In this document: positions 7,745-14,897 of the stretch, piece by piece | How the letters are laid out: each line of letters opens with the position of its first letter | How positions within the stretch are numbered: position 1 is the stretch's first letter | NCBI GenBank assembly: GCA_030150485.1 | Contig: JASLFZ010000021.1 | Span: forward strand, 1 to 15,387 | Direction: 5' to 3' | DNA length: 15,387 bases | Source: Candidatus Saccharimonadales bacterium | GTDB lineage: Bacteria; Patescibacteriota; Saccharimonadia; UBA4664; SCTI01 | Made by a program: the position numbers and the translations under genes | The notes under the pieces: model-generated | Database searches by the model: none | Seen by the model: the letters and a program-made list of their open reading frames with translations, nothing else | Told to the model about the DNA's origin: nothing

Positions 7745-8962
7745 TTACAGCTGAAACTGGCCGCCTTTATAAATCACCTTTTCACTGCCATCTGGGAGGG
7801 TCGCCGTGACGGTGCGGTCGGTGGTGGAAAACATATCGGTATGCACGCTTGAATCGTTGTAGCCCATCTCGGCCCACCGCTCTTTGGTGACCTTACCGGG
7901 GTCACCCTCATAGCAGTCATGATAAGCCATACCCAGTGCAATATGAGTGTTCCCAAACGGGCCGCCGATGTTTTCATCAAACAAGGTGTTGGCCATAAAC
8001 TTGGTGATCTTAGAGTGGCGCCGGTCGGTCAGCGAAAACTCGCCCACCTTATCAGCATTCGGCGCCGCCACCATTTCTTGAATCACATCCTGATTTTTGG
8101 TCGCGGTGGCGCTGGTTACGAGGCCGTCCTTAAACTCGAGCTTAATGCCCTCCACCATACTGCCGTGGTAATACAACGGCATATTAAAGCGAATCCAGCC
8201 CTCCATGCCTCGCCAATCCGGGCTGGTAAAGATCTCAAAGCTGGGGATGTTGCGTCCGCTGCCACCCATCCAGCGCCGCTCGGGGCCAAGCTTGACCCAC
8301 ATATCCACATCGTCGCCCTCTACGTGCAGTTTTTCGATTTTAAGATCATTAAGTTTGCCCATGTAGTTCTTAATCTCGCCCTCTACCGCGCGCCACGATG
8401 CAATTGGGTCCTCATCCTCCAGGAAACAGGCCTCGATAATCTGCTGCCAGTACTCCTCCTCACTCAAGTTGGCCTCGGCCGCCATCGCGGGAGTGCCATA
8501 CAGCGCTAGCGTCCACGTAAACTTGCCAGCGCTTTCCTTTTCGTTGCGCCAATCGCGCCACGGCTTAATCGCCTCGCCGGTGCGCATCATCTTTTTAGGA
8601 TCGATCCCTTCAAAGGCGTGCAGGTCAGCGTCACTCAGCAGCGTAACCTGATGGTCGGCCTGGTCAACCAGCCCCTTAAAGTATTTTTCGGGAAAGAAGG
8701 CTAGTTGCTGGTCGCTCGCCTCGGTAAAAAAATCCTTCGAGAAGTTGTAGCGGTCTTCCTCGTCTATCAGAAAGTTGCTAATCACGTGGCCGCCCGAGCG
8801 CCACACCGCCCGGCGCAGCTCCACGAATAGCGGCTTGGCTGCCTCGTTGGCGGTTACATATACCACCTCACCCGGCTTAATACCAACGCCGCCGCCCAGC
8901 GCAAAGTTAATTAAAACATTAGCGTATTTTTCCAGTATGTCCTGCGACGGTGTGTATGCCAT
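7745..8962 (-). CDS. M29 family metallo-aminopeptidase (AmpS/PepS-like)
   Basis: A 405-residue cytosolic aminopeptidase of peptidase family M29, which removes N-terminal residues using two metal ions. Candidate ligands and catalytic residues match the family order and spacing: E243 in SFEIFTSP, E308 in VGEFSLTD, H340 in NTHIALGMAY with Y347, and H374 and D376 in NDSSVHTD. The LFDEN motif (328-331 region) is also present. Length is normal for the family. I chose the ATG at 8962 (MAYTPSQDILEKY) because it has AGGG at good spacing and follows the predicted promoter. An in-frame upstream extension to 9034 would run through both divergent promoters. It probably recycles peptides taken up by the cell. 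It is divergent from the permease gene. Confidence 0.93.
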   Translation of the reverse strand: MAYTPSQDILEKYANVLINFALGGGVGIKPGEVVYVTANEAAKPLFVELRRAVWRSGGHVISNFLIDEEDRYNFSKDFFTEASDQQLAFFPEKYFKGLVDQADHQVTLLSDADLHAFEGIDPKKMMRTGEAIKPWRDWRNEKESAGKFTWTLALYGTPAMAAEANLSEEEYWQQIIEACFLEDEDPIASWRAVEGEIKNYMGKLNDLKIEKLHVEGDDVDMWVKLGPERRWMGGSGRNIPSFEIFTSPDWRGMEGWIRFNMPLYYHGSMVEGIKLEFKDGLVTSATATKNQDVIQEMVAAPNADKVGEFSLTDRRHSKITKFMANTLFDENIGGPFGNTHIALGMAYHDCYEGDPGKVTKERWAEMGYNDSSVHTDMFSTTDRTVTATLPDGSEKVIYKGGQFQL

Positions 8963-8984
8963 ACCATTCCCTGTTAATTGGTCT

Positions 8985-8990
8985 AGTATA
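8985..8990 (-). promoter_or_regulatory. Extended -10 promoter of the M29 aminopeptidase
   Basis: Minus strand TATACT, preceded by TGC (8991-8993), forms a TGn extended -10 element. No good -35 is seen, as is tolerated with extended -10 promoters. The expected start near 8978 leaves a leader of about 16 nt carrying the AGGG ribosome binding site. Confidence 0.6.
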
Positions 8991-8999
8991 GCAGCTTGG

Positions 9000-9005
9000 T
9001 ATAAT
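9000..9005 (+). promoter_or_regulatory. Extended -10 promoter of the permease gene, leaderless
   Basis: Plus strand TATAAT, preceded by TGG (8997-8999), is a perfect extended -10. Only 6 bp separate it from the ATG at 9012, so transcription should begin at or next to the start codon. No Shine-Dalgarno is present, consistent with a leaderless mRNA. Confidence 0.7.
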
Positions 9006-9011
9006 TCACGA

Positions 9012-9782
9012 ATGCACCACCCATTCTTTCCCATCTACTTTCACTGGTGGCATCTGCCGGTGCTCTTTGCAGCCGGTTTGTTTGGCGAAAGCTACGCCAG
9101 TATTATTGGGGGTGGCAGTATCGTCATGCAACCCGTCTTGCTCTTCCTGGGCGTGCCCCTCAAATCAACTATTGCCATAGATAACGCCGGCACTCTCGGC
9201 ACCCAGTTCGGCATCCTTTCCGAGACCTACCAGCACGTTGTTAAAAATAAGCGGCTGGTTCTTTTCATGATGCTTCCGATCACTCTAGGAGGTGTGGTGG
9301 GTACGTGGTTCTTGCTCGCAATACCTCCAACCGTCATTAAGTACCTAATGGTCGCCGCGGTGCTTTTTATATTGGTCCACGCCCACACCATGAAGGAGAG
9401 GGTGAGATCAGCAACGACCAGTCGATCTCAATACAGTTTGCTATTTGTTTTTATGATTTTAAGCGGCATTTATGGCAACTTTATCGGTGTTGGCGAGGGA
9501 ACCTTTGCCAAGTTTGCCATCATGTCAGTGCTCGGCTTGAGCTTTATGCAGAGCCAGGGGTTAAAGTCGGCGGCGGGTATTCCTGCCACGGTTTACTCTA
9601 TCGTGGTGACGGCCTTTGCCGGGCTGATTGTGTGGCCATATGTCATAACGTTCTGGATAGCTACCTTTATCGCCGGCAAATACTCGACCAAGTTCGTTAA
9701 GCGGGTTCCTGATAAAACCCTCAAAGCCGCCCTAACGATTATGAGCGTTGCGTTCGTGCTGTATCTGCTGTTCTTATATTAG
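9012..9782 (+). CDS. TauE/SafE-like sulfite/anion exporter family membrane protein
   Basis: A 256-residue polytopic inner-membrane protein with about seven to eight hydrophobic segments. Two family-like repeats are visible. The first holds GLFGESYASIIGGGSIVMQP followed by a Pro/Gly-flanked helix with AIDNAGTLGTQFG. The second holds YGNFIGVGEGTFAKFAI followed by GLKSAAGIPATV. This matches the TauE/SafE (DUF81) family, implicated in export of sulfite, sulfoacetate or related organic anions. The actual substrate here is unknown. I chose the ATG at 9012 because an upstream in-frame extension would run antisense through the aminopeptidase. It is the only plus-strand gene. Its TAG stop overlaps the TAA stop of the convergent HAD gene (shared bases 9779-9782). 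Confidence 0.88.
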   Translation: MHHPFFPIYFHWWHLPVLFAAGLFGESYASIIGGGSIVMQPVLLFLGVPLKSTIAIDNAGTLGTQFGILSETYQHVVKNKRLVLFMMLPITLGGVVGTWFLLAIPPTVIKYLMVAAVLFILVHAHTMKERVRSATTSRSQYSLLFVFMILSGIYGNFIGVGEGTFAKFAIMSVLGLSFMQSQGLKSAAGIPATVYSIVVTAFAGLIVWPYVITFWIATFIAGKYSTKFVKRVPDKTLKAALTIMSVAFVLYLLFLY

Positions 9783-10429
9783 AGTTGGCCGAGGAATGCC
9801 GGTAGCTCTTGCAGACTCATAATGCGGGGGCTTACTTCTGGCCGAGTGTTACTGCGATCGAGCAGTACGCCAGTCATGCCAACGGCATTGGCAGCCTTCA
9901 CGTCGTCATCGAAGCTATCGCCGACCATGACCACCTCCTCGGCGTCTAGCTCCAGACGATCGAGAGCGGCCCGGAAAATGCCTGCCTCCGGCTTGATTAC
10001 CCCCGCCTCGTATGAGGGCATCAGCACATCAAAGTAGTTCTCAAGTTGGTAACTTTTAATTAAATGCTCAAACGCGATCTCCCACGAGTTGGTCACGATT
10101 CCGAGCCGGTAATGCGCGCGAAGCTCTTTGACGACCGCCAGAGCCTCAGGAAATATCCGCTGGTTGTCGAGCTCGTGCATGAGCGTCCCATCAATCTCAT
10201 CGACCAGCTCGGCAGTAACCGGCAGCTCTAGTGCCCGCAAAAAATCCTCGGTAGGGGGTTTAAGATCCGGATGCGGCTTGGTCATATAGCTGGCCTCAAA
10301 GGTCTTAATGAAGCGATAATCACAGGGGCGCTGGGCAATCCGGGCGGCAATATCTTCCAGCTCATCATGCAGCGTGCTGACAAACAAGGTGTTCCAGCAG
10401 TCAAATAAAATGGCTTTAGGCTGCTTCAT
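9779..10429 (-). CDS. HAD-superfamily hydrolase with DxW motif I
   Basis: A 216-residue haloacid dehalogenase-fold hydrolase, probably a small-molecule phosphatase. Motif I is FDCWNTL, with nucleophile D10. Motif II is VTNS, a motif III lysine is available in VIKPEAG, and motif IV is GDSFDDD. An all-alpha cap lies between motifs I and II (subclass C1, about residues 16-100). The usual second aspartate of DxD, the general acid/base in phosphatases, is Trp (W12). Dehalogenase-type HADs also lack it, so the reaction is uncertain. The start overlaps the stop of the upstream kinase-like gene by 4 bp (ATGA), implying coupled translation and perhaps a linked pathway. The 3' end overlaps the convergent permease gene. 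Confidence 0.9.
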   Translation of the reverse strand: MKQPKAILFDCWNTLFVSTLHDELEDIAARIAQRPCDYRFIKTFEASYMTKPHPDLKPPTEDFLRALELPVTAELVDEIDGTLMHELDNQRIFPEALAVVKELRAHYRLGIVTNSWEIAFEHLIKSYQLENYFDVLMPSYEAGVIKPEAGIFRAALDRLELDAEEVVMVGDSFDDDVKAANAVGMTGVLLDRSNTRPEVSPRIMSLQELPAFLGQL

Positions 10430-11403
10430 GTCCGTACCAACGTATTTAGGGAGGTTAAGGCATTCCTGAACTCGTGCACATGATGTATATTGGCACGCTC
10501 CCGCACAAATAAGGCGTTAGAGCGTGCCCGGATGAGCTCTTGGTATATCATGCCGCTACGGAATAACCCCTCGATACTCTTCTTCGTCTGACCTTTGAGC
10601 CTGCCGCGCTCCTGCATACATCCAACATATTTATCAACGTAAGGCCATTTTTGCTCCAGCGGAACACCAGCAAGTAAATAGGCGAGGTCATACCAGGGTT
10701 GGGCCTTGGCCATACCTAACCAATCAATCACCCACAGCTGCCCGTCATCGCCCACTATCAGATTGCTCGCCTGGAAGTCTCCATGCCCCAAAACGTACCT
10801 ATCGCCAACAGCAAGATCGGCTATCACTCGTTCAAACGGAAAGTTGTTCAGCATAAGGCTCCAGTCTTTTGGCACCGCCTGGCCCTTCTCGGCATAGGCG
10901 GGGATACCCACAGCGACTATCCTAGCAACAGCCGCCTTAAGGGTTTGCTCTAGCCTGCCAGAGCTAAAGCTACGACGCAGGCGACGGCGATCGGTTACCT
11001 CTTTCGTGGCCGTATGCACCGCGGCGAGCGTTTCAACCGCCCTGCCATAGTAGCGTTCAACCTGTGCAATGGGGGCGTTATGCGTACATTGGGCCAAGGA
11101 CTTTCCTGGGATAAAGTCCTGTAAATAGCTATTGCCATAGGCCCCATAGTAACGTGGTTTAGCAAAGCTAATTACCTTACTAAGGAGGGCCATATTGTGA
11201 GTCTCGATCTCCGCCAGCCGTGCAGCATTTCCCCGACTTTCTACGCGCTCTTGAGTGTAGTTCTTGAGTACAAACATGTTATCCGGGGTAGTGATGATGT
11301 CAATGATGCCGGTTCCGGGGTGAGAATGAGAGCGAATAGCCTCTACGGTAACGGTTTTCCCTAAAATGTGTCTCAGCCGAAGCTTAATTTCCGATGGACT
11401 CAT
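10426..11403 (-). CDS. APH-family phosphotransferase (aminoglycoside/choline kinase-like)
   Basis: A 325-residue protein of the protein-kinase-like APH family, which phosphorylates small molecules such as choline, homoserine, sugars or aminoglycosides. It has a candidate ATP lysine K47 in MFVLKNY, the catalytic loop LGHGDFQASN (H207, D209, N214) and the metal-binding D227 in VIDW, followed by PWYDLAYLLA as in this family. The true substrate cannot be inferred, and a resistance role is not supported by context. Both ends overlap neighbours through ATGA junctions: with the lepA stop (11400-11403) and with the HAD start (10426-10429). The kinase plus phosphatase-like pair suggests a shared metabolite, which is inference. 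No separate promoter is seen. Confidence 0.9.
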   Translation of the reverse strand: MSPSEIKLRLRHILGKTVTVEAIRSHSHPGTGIIDIITTPDNMFVLKNYTQERVESRGNAARLAEIETHNMALLSKVISFAKPRYYGAYGNSYLQDFIPGKSLAQCTHNAPIAQVERYYGRAVETLAAVHTATKEVTDRRRLRRSFSSGRLEQTLKAAVARIVAVGIPAYAEKGQAVPKDWSLMLNNFPFERVIADLAVGDRYVLGHGDFQASNLIVGDDGQLWVIDWLGMAKAQPWYDLAYLLAGVPLEQKWPYVDKYVGCMQERGRLKGQTKKSIEGLFRSGMIYQELIRARSNALFVRERANIHHVHEFRNALTSLNTLVRT

Positions 11404-13211
11404 TCCGCTCGCACCAGCACCATAAAGGCCTCTGCCGGGATGTCGACCTTACCGACTTTCTTCATCCGCTTTTTGCCCTTCTTTTGCTTATCGAGCAACT
11501 TGTTTTTGCGGCTAACATCGCCGCCATACAGCTTGGCGGTAACATTTTTACCCATGGCTTTAATATTTTCGCGCGCAATGATCTTGCCGCCAATAGCCGC
11601 CTGCAAGCTCACCTCAAACAGCTGGCGCGGCACCACATCCTTGAGCTTTTCAACGATGGCCTTGCCGCGCCCGTAGGCCTCGTCGCGATGCACGATCGCG
11701 CTCAAACTATCAACCAGTTCACCGCCCACTAAAATATCCAGTCGCACCAAATCTTCGGTGCGGTAGTCGGCCAAGTCGTAGTTAAATGAGCCATAGCCGC
11801 TGGTGATCGATTTTAATGAATCGTAAAAGTTTGTCAGCACGTTTGAAAGGGGCGCCTCAAAGGTGATTAACGCCAGCGTCTCGTCCAGGTAGCTCATGTT
11901 GTTCTGCAACCCGCGGATCTTATTAATCAGCTGGATTACCGCGCCAACGTAGTCGCCCGGCACCACCACCTCCCCCCGAATCCATGGCTCTTTAATGAGC
12001 TCAATGCGGCTGGTTTCGGGCAGATCGGCAGCGCTCCGCACCGTGGTCTCGACGCCATCGGTGGTCTGCACCACGTAGTCGGTCGAGGGAGTGGTCACCA
12101 CCATATCGAGACCGTACTCGCGCTCCAGCCGCTCTTTAATGATTTCCATATGCAGCAAGCCTAAAAAGCCCACCCGGTAGCCAAAACCCAATACTTGGGA
12201 ACTCTCCGGCTCATACATCAGCGCCGCATCATTAAGTTTTAACTTTTCCAGAGCATCCTTCAGCTCGGGATACTGCTCGGCGCTGCTGGTAAAAAAGCCC
12301 GCAAACACAAATGGCTTCACCGCCTTATACCCCGGTAGCGCCACACCGGCCAGCTCCTTGGCCAAGGTAACTGTATCACCCACGCGCGCCTCGGCAATCG
12401 ATTTCAGGTTTGTTACGACGTAGCCAATTTGACCCACCTCTAGTTCGGGCATTGCCACCGGTTTAGGCTTAAAAATGCCCGTATCCACCGCCAGGCCACT
12501 CTGCCCCGAGGACATCATTTTGATGGTAGCCTGCTTTTCCAGCCGCCCATCAACAATTCGCAGGTACAAAATAACCCCGCGGTACTCATCGTAAATGGAG
12601 TCGAACACCAGGCCCCGCAACGGTGCCTCGGGATCGCCCTGCGGCCCCGGAATCTGCGCCACCACCGCATCCAGCAGCTCCGGCACCCCCGTCCCCTCTT
12701 TGGCGCTTACCTTCATCACGTCCTCGGGCTGGCAGCCGAGCAGCGCCGCCACCTCCGCCGCCACCCGCTCCGGCTCCGCCGCTGGCAGATCGATCTTGTT
12801 CAGCACCGGGATGATCTCCAGGCCGGCCTCAATCGCCAAATACACATTCGCCAGCGTTTGCGCCTGAATGCCCTGGGCCGCATCCACCACCAAGATCGCG
12901 CCCTCGCAGGCCGCCAGGCTCCGACTCACCTCGTAGCTAAAATCCACGTGCCCTGGCGTATCAATCAAATTGAGCTGGTACTCGGGAGACGAGTCGCGCG
13001 ACGGCGACCCCACCTTCCAGCGCATTTGCACCGGCTGCAGCTTAATCGTAATCCCCTTTTCGCGCTCGAGTTCCATGCTATCGAGTAGCTGGGCCTGCAT
13101 GTCTCGCTTCTGCACCGTGCCAGTCAGCTCCAGCATACGATCGGCCAGCGTCGACTTGCCGTGATCGATGTGGGCAATAATGCAAAAATTACGAATGTGA
13201 GACTGATCCAT
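11400..13211 (-). CDS. lepA: Elongation factor 4 (LepA), ribosome back-translocating GTPase
   Basis: LepA is a translational GTPase that acts on stalled or initiating ribosomes. The 603-residue protein is of normal length. G motifs are clear: G1 AHIDHGKST (13-21), G2 with T55 in GITIK, G3 DTPGH (84-88) and G4 NKID (137-140). The C-terminus has the LepA-specific LYGGDVSRKNKLLDKQKKGKKRMK region. I chose the ATG at 13211 (MDQSHIRNFCIIAHIDHGKS), as family members start here. A longer in-frame ORF to 13313 would run into murJ and add an unrelated 34 residues. No good Shine-Dalgarno precedes the start, but TATACT sits 7 bp upstream. The gene is 17 bp after murJ and is translationally coupled to the APH gene. 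Confidence 0.98.
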   Translation of the reverse strand: MDQSHIRNFCIIAHIDHGKSTLADRMLELTGTVQKRDMQAQLLDSMELEREKGITIKLQPVQMRWKVGSPSRDSSPEYQLNLIDTPGHVDFSYEVSRSLAACEGAILVVDAAQGIQAQTLANVYLAIEAGLEIIPVLNKIDLPAAEPERVAAEVAALLGCQPEDVMKVSAKEGTGVPELLDAVVAQIPGPQGDPEAPLRGLVFDSIYDEYRGVILYLRIVDGRLEKQATIKMMSSGQSGLAVDTGIFKPKPVAMPELEVGQIGYVVTNLKSIAEARVGDTVTLAKELAGVALPGYKAVKPFVFAGFFTSSAEQYPELKDALEKLKLNDAALMYEPESSQVLGFGYRVGFLGLLHMEIIKERLEREYGLDMVVTTPSTDYVVQTTDGVETTVRSAADLPETSRIELIKEPWIRGEVVVPGDYVGAVIQLINKIRGLQNNMSYLDETLALITFEAPLSNVLTNFYDSLKSITSGYGSFNYDLADYRTEDLVRLDILVGGELVDSLSAIVHRDEAYGRGKAIVEKLKDVVPRQLFEVSLQAAIGGKIIARENIKAMGKNVTAKLYGGDVSRKNKLLDKQKKGKKRMKKVGKVDIPAEAFMVLVRAE

Positions 13212-13218
13212 AGCTACC

Positions 13219-13224
13219 AGTATA
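13219..13224 (-). promoter_or_regulatory. Possible -10 element of a leaderless lepA promoter
   Basis: Minus strand TATACT lies 7 bp upstream of the lepA ATG, at the same distance as in the permease gene. No convincing -35 lies at 16-18 bp. With TG immediately before the hexamer it is only a near-match to the extended -10 form. lepA may instead be read through from murJ. Confidence 0.35.
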
Positions 13225-13228
13225 CAGG

Positions 13229-14809
13229 TTAGGTCAGGTTGAGCGGCTTGAGTATCTGTGCTTTTAGCTTGCCAATAAAGAGATGCGCCTCGCGCAACCG
13301 CAACAAGTAGCACGGAACGAGGTAGCTAGCCGCCGCGATGGCGATCAGTGCCACGAACTTCGAGCCCACCACCGTAATACCCACATCGCTGCGGTACAAG
13401 GGGAACACTGCCGCTACCATAATGTAGGTCAGGCCGGCCATGATGGCACCGGCTATCAACATCCGCCACAGCCCGCGCCAGATTTCCCGCAGCCCAATTT
13501 GGTGCAGCCGCTGCCGCAAAATAATAACCAATATCGTGGTCTCAAACGCCGCCACCGTCGATTGCGCCATCGCCAAACCCACCACGCCAAAGCGATGCGC
13601 CAACCAAAAACTCAGGATCACGTTGAGCACTATCGCAACCATGCTGGTATAAAGCGGTGTACGGGTGTCTTGCATCGAGTAAAACACCCGGCTGACCAGA
13701 AAAAAGAGGGATGAGAATACAATAGTGCCCGCAAACCACCCCAACGTGTTGGCGGTCGTAGCGTTCCCAAAGCCGTACAGCAGCCGCACAATGTAACCCC
13801 GCATCAGCACCGTTACCACCGCGCTGGGTATCACTAGGAATAAAATAAGGCGGGCGTTGACCACGAAATCTCGAATAAGCCCTTCGAGCGCACCACTCGC
13901 CATACGGGCCGCCATCCGCGGGAAGGCCGCGGTTGCAATCGAGTTACCAATCAGTACGAGCGGCACGTTGTTTAGGTTGTTGGCGTAGTACAGTGCCGCC
14001 AGGCTGCCGGTGCTCAGGCGCGAACCAATGATCGTCTCAATAATATAGTTGAACTGATCAATGCCCTGATCAATGGAGCGCGGGATCATCAATAATACCA
14101 CCCGCCGTACATCACGGTTGCGAATGTTTAAGGTGAGGTGGTAGCGATACCCCAATCCCAGCAAGCCCACCGTCTGTAGGAGTGCCTGCAAGCCGGCACC
14201 AATCACCACCCCAATGGCAACGCCGTAAATTGAGTGATGCGGCGCCAGCACCAAAATACCGAAAATAATCCCTATGTTGTAAAACACACTGGCCAGCGCA
14301 AAGACTACAAATCGGTTAAATGCCTGGGCCACACTGCCGAGCACGCTGGAGATGGCAAACAAAAACGGGGTTATCAGCATAATACGCGTTAGATGTACCG
14401 CCACGTTATGGCGATAGGGATCGAACCCGGGCGTAAAAAGGCGCATCAGCGGGCTGGCAAATATGAAGGCCGCGACCCCGAGAATCAGCGTACCGATACA
14501 CAATAGGTTAAGTAGGCTCGAGGATAAATCCCACGCCTCTTGGGCTTGGTCTTTTTCCATATGGGCACTGAACACCGGGATGAAGGCCACCGTAAAAGCC
14601 CCCGAAACTAGCAACGTAAAGAGCAGATCGGGCAGCCGAAAGGCCGCCGTATAGGCGTCGGTTAAGGGGCCGATCCCAAAGTGCGCTACCAGCAACCGAT
14701 CGCGCAGTAACCCCAGCAAGCGACTCGCCAGGTACGAGGTTGAAATAATGATAGCCGCCGCACTAATACTCGTAGAGCGTCGGTTAATACGGGTAATAAA
14801 GGGTTTCAC
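13229..14809 (-). CDS. murJ: Lipid II flippase MurJ (MviN)
   Basis: MurJ is the inner-membrane MOP-superfamily protein that flips lipid II for peptidoglycan synthesis. The 526-residue protein is about normal length, with roughly 14 hydrophobic segments. The N-terminal signature SRLLGLLRDRLLVAHFG (from residue 29) keeps the arginines equivalent to E. coli R18 (R30) and R24 (R36), and D51 corresponds to D39. E. coli R52 has no counterpart (F64), as I believe is common outside Proteobacteria. The start is GTG at 14809. No Shine-Dalgarno is seen, but TATAAT lies 8 bp upstream, suggesting leaderless or near-leaderless expression. lepA follows after 17 bp. Its presence shows that the organism builds its own peptidoglycan wall. 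Confidence 0.95.
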   Translation of the reverse strand: MKPFITRINRRSTSISAAAIIISTSYLASRLLGLLRDRLLVAHFGIGPLTDAYTAAFRLPDLLFTLLVSGAFTVAFIPVFSAHMEKDQAQEAWDLSSSLLNLLCIGTLILGVAAFIFASPLMRLFTPGFDPYRHNVAVHLTRIMLITPFLFAISSVLGSVAQAFNRFVVFALASVFYNIGIIFGILVLAPHHSIYGVAIGVVIGAGLQALLQTVGLLGLGYRYHLTLNIRNRDVRRVVLLMIPRSIDQGIDQFNYIIETIIGSRLSTGSLAALYYANNLNNVPLVLIGNSIATAAFPRMAARMASGALEGLIRDFVVNARLILFLVIPSAVVTVLMRGYIVRLLYGFGNATTANTLGWFAGTIVFSSLFFLVSRVFYSMQDTRTPLYTSMVAIVLNVILSFWLAHRFGVVGLAMAQSTVAAFETTILVIILRQRLHQIGLREIWRGLWRMLIAGAIMAGLTYIMVAAVFPLYRSDVGITVVGSKFVALIAIAAASYLVPCYLLRLREAHLFIGKLKAQILKPLNLT

Positions 14810-14817
14810 TAGGCGTA

Positions 14818-14846
14818 ATTATAGCTGCGGCGTGGTATTACCGCAA
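14818..14846 (-). promoter_or_regulatory. Promoter of murJ (and probably lepA)
   Basis: On the minus strand TTGCGG (14841-14846), 17 bp and a perfect TATAAT (14818-14823). The expected start coincides with or is 1-2 nt before the GTG at 14809. The -35 overlaps the T-run of the terminator-like element behind ftsH. Confidence 0.65.
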
Positions 14847-14875
14847 AAAAGGCCGCCTTAGTTACCTCATGTAAC
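14845..14875 (-). terminator. Terminator-like element after ftsH
   Basis: On the minus strand, a 5-bp stem with a 5-nt loop (GTTAC/GTAAC, 14861-14875) is followed by a short AAGG/CCTT stem (14849-14859) running into a T-run (14845-14850). Both stems are short, so termination may be partial. It lies 22 bp after the ftsH stop. Confidence 0.45.
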
Positions 14876-14897
14876 TTTTCGATAATGATCTCACGGA

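Noticed and set aside
7732..7746. AAAGG/CCTTT stem at the aminopeptidase stop as an intrinsic terminator
   Set aside because: Only 5 bp of AT-rich stem and no proper T-run; too weak to list as a separate terminator.
8775..9011. N-terminal extension of the TauE/SafE-like gene to 8775
   Set aside because: The 79 extra codons are antisense to the aminopeptidase coding region and show no membrane-protein character.
8963..9034. N-terminal extension of the M29 aminopeptidase to 9034
   Set aside because: It crosses both divergent promoters and the permease start. The ATG at 8962 has AGGG spacing and a family-like N-terminus.
13212..13313. N-terminal extension of lepA to 13313
   Set aside because: It would overlap the murJ 3' end and add 34 residues not found in LepA. 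The family start matches MDQSHIRNFCIIAHIDHG at 13211.
13283..13714. Plus-strand open frame of 143 codons opposite murJ
   Set aside because: His/Gln/Arg-rich shadow of hydrophobic murJ codons; no domain, promoter or ribosome binding site.
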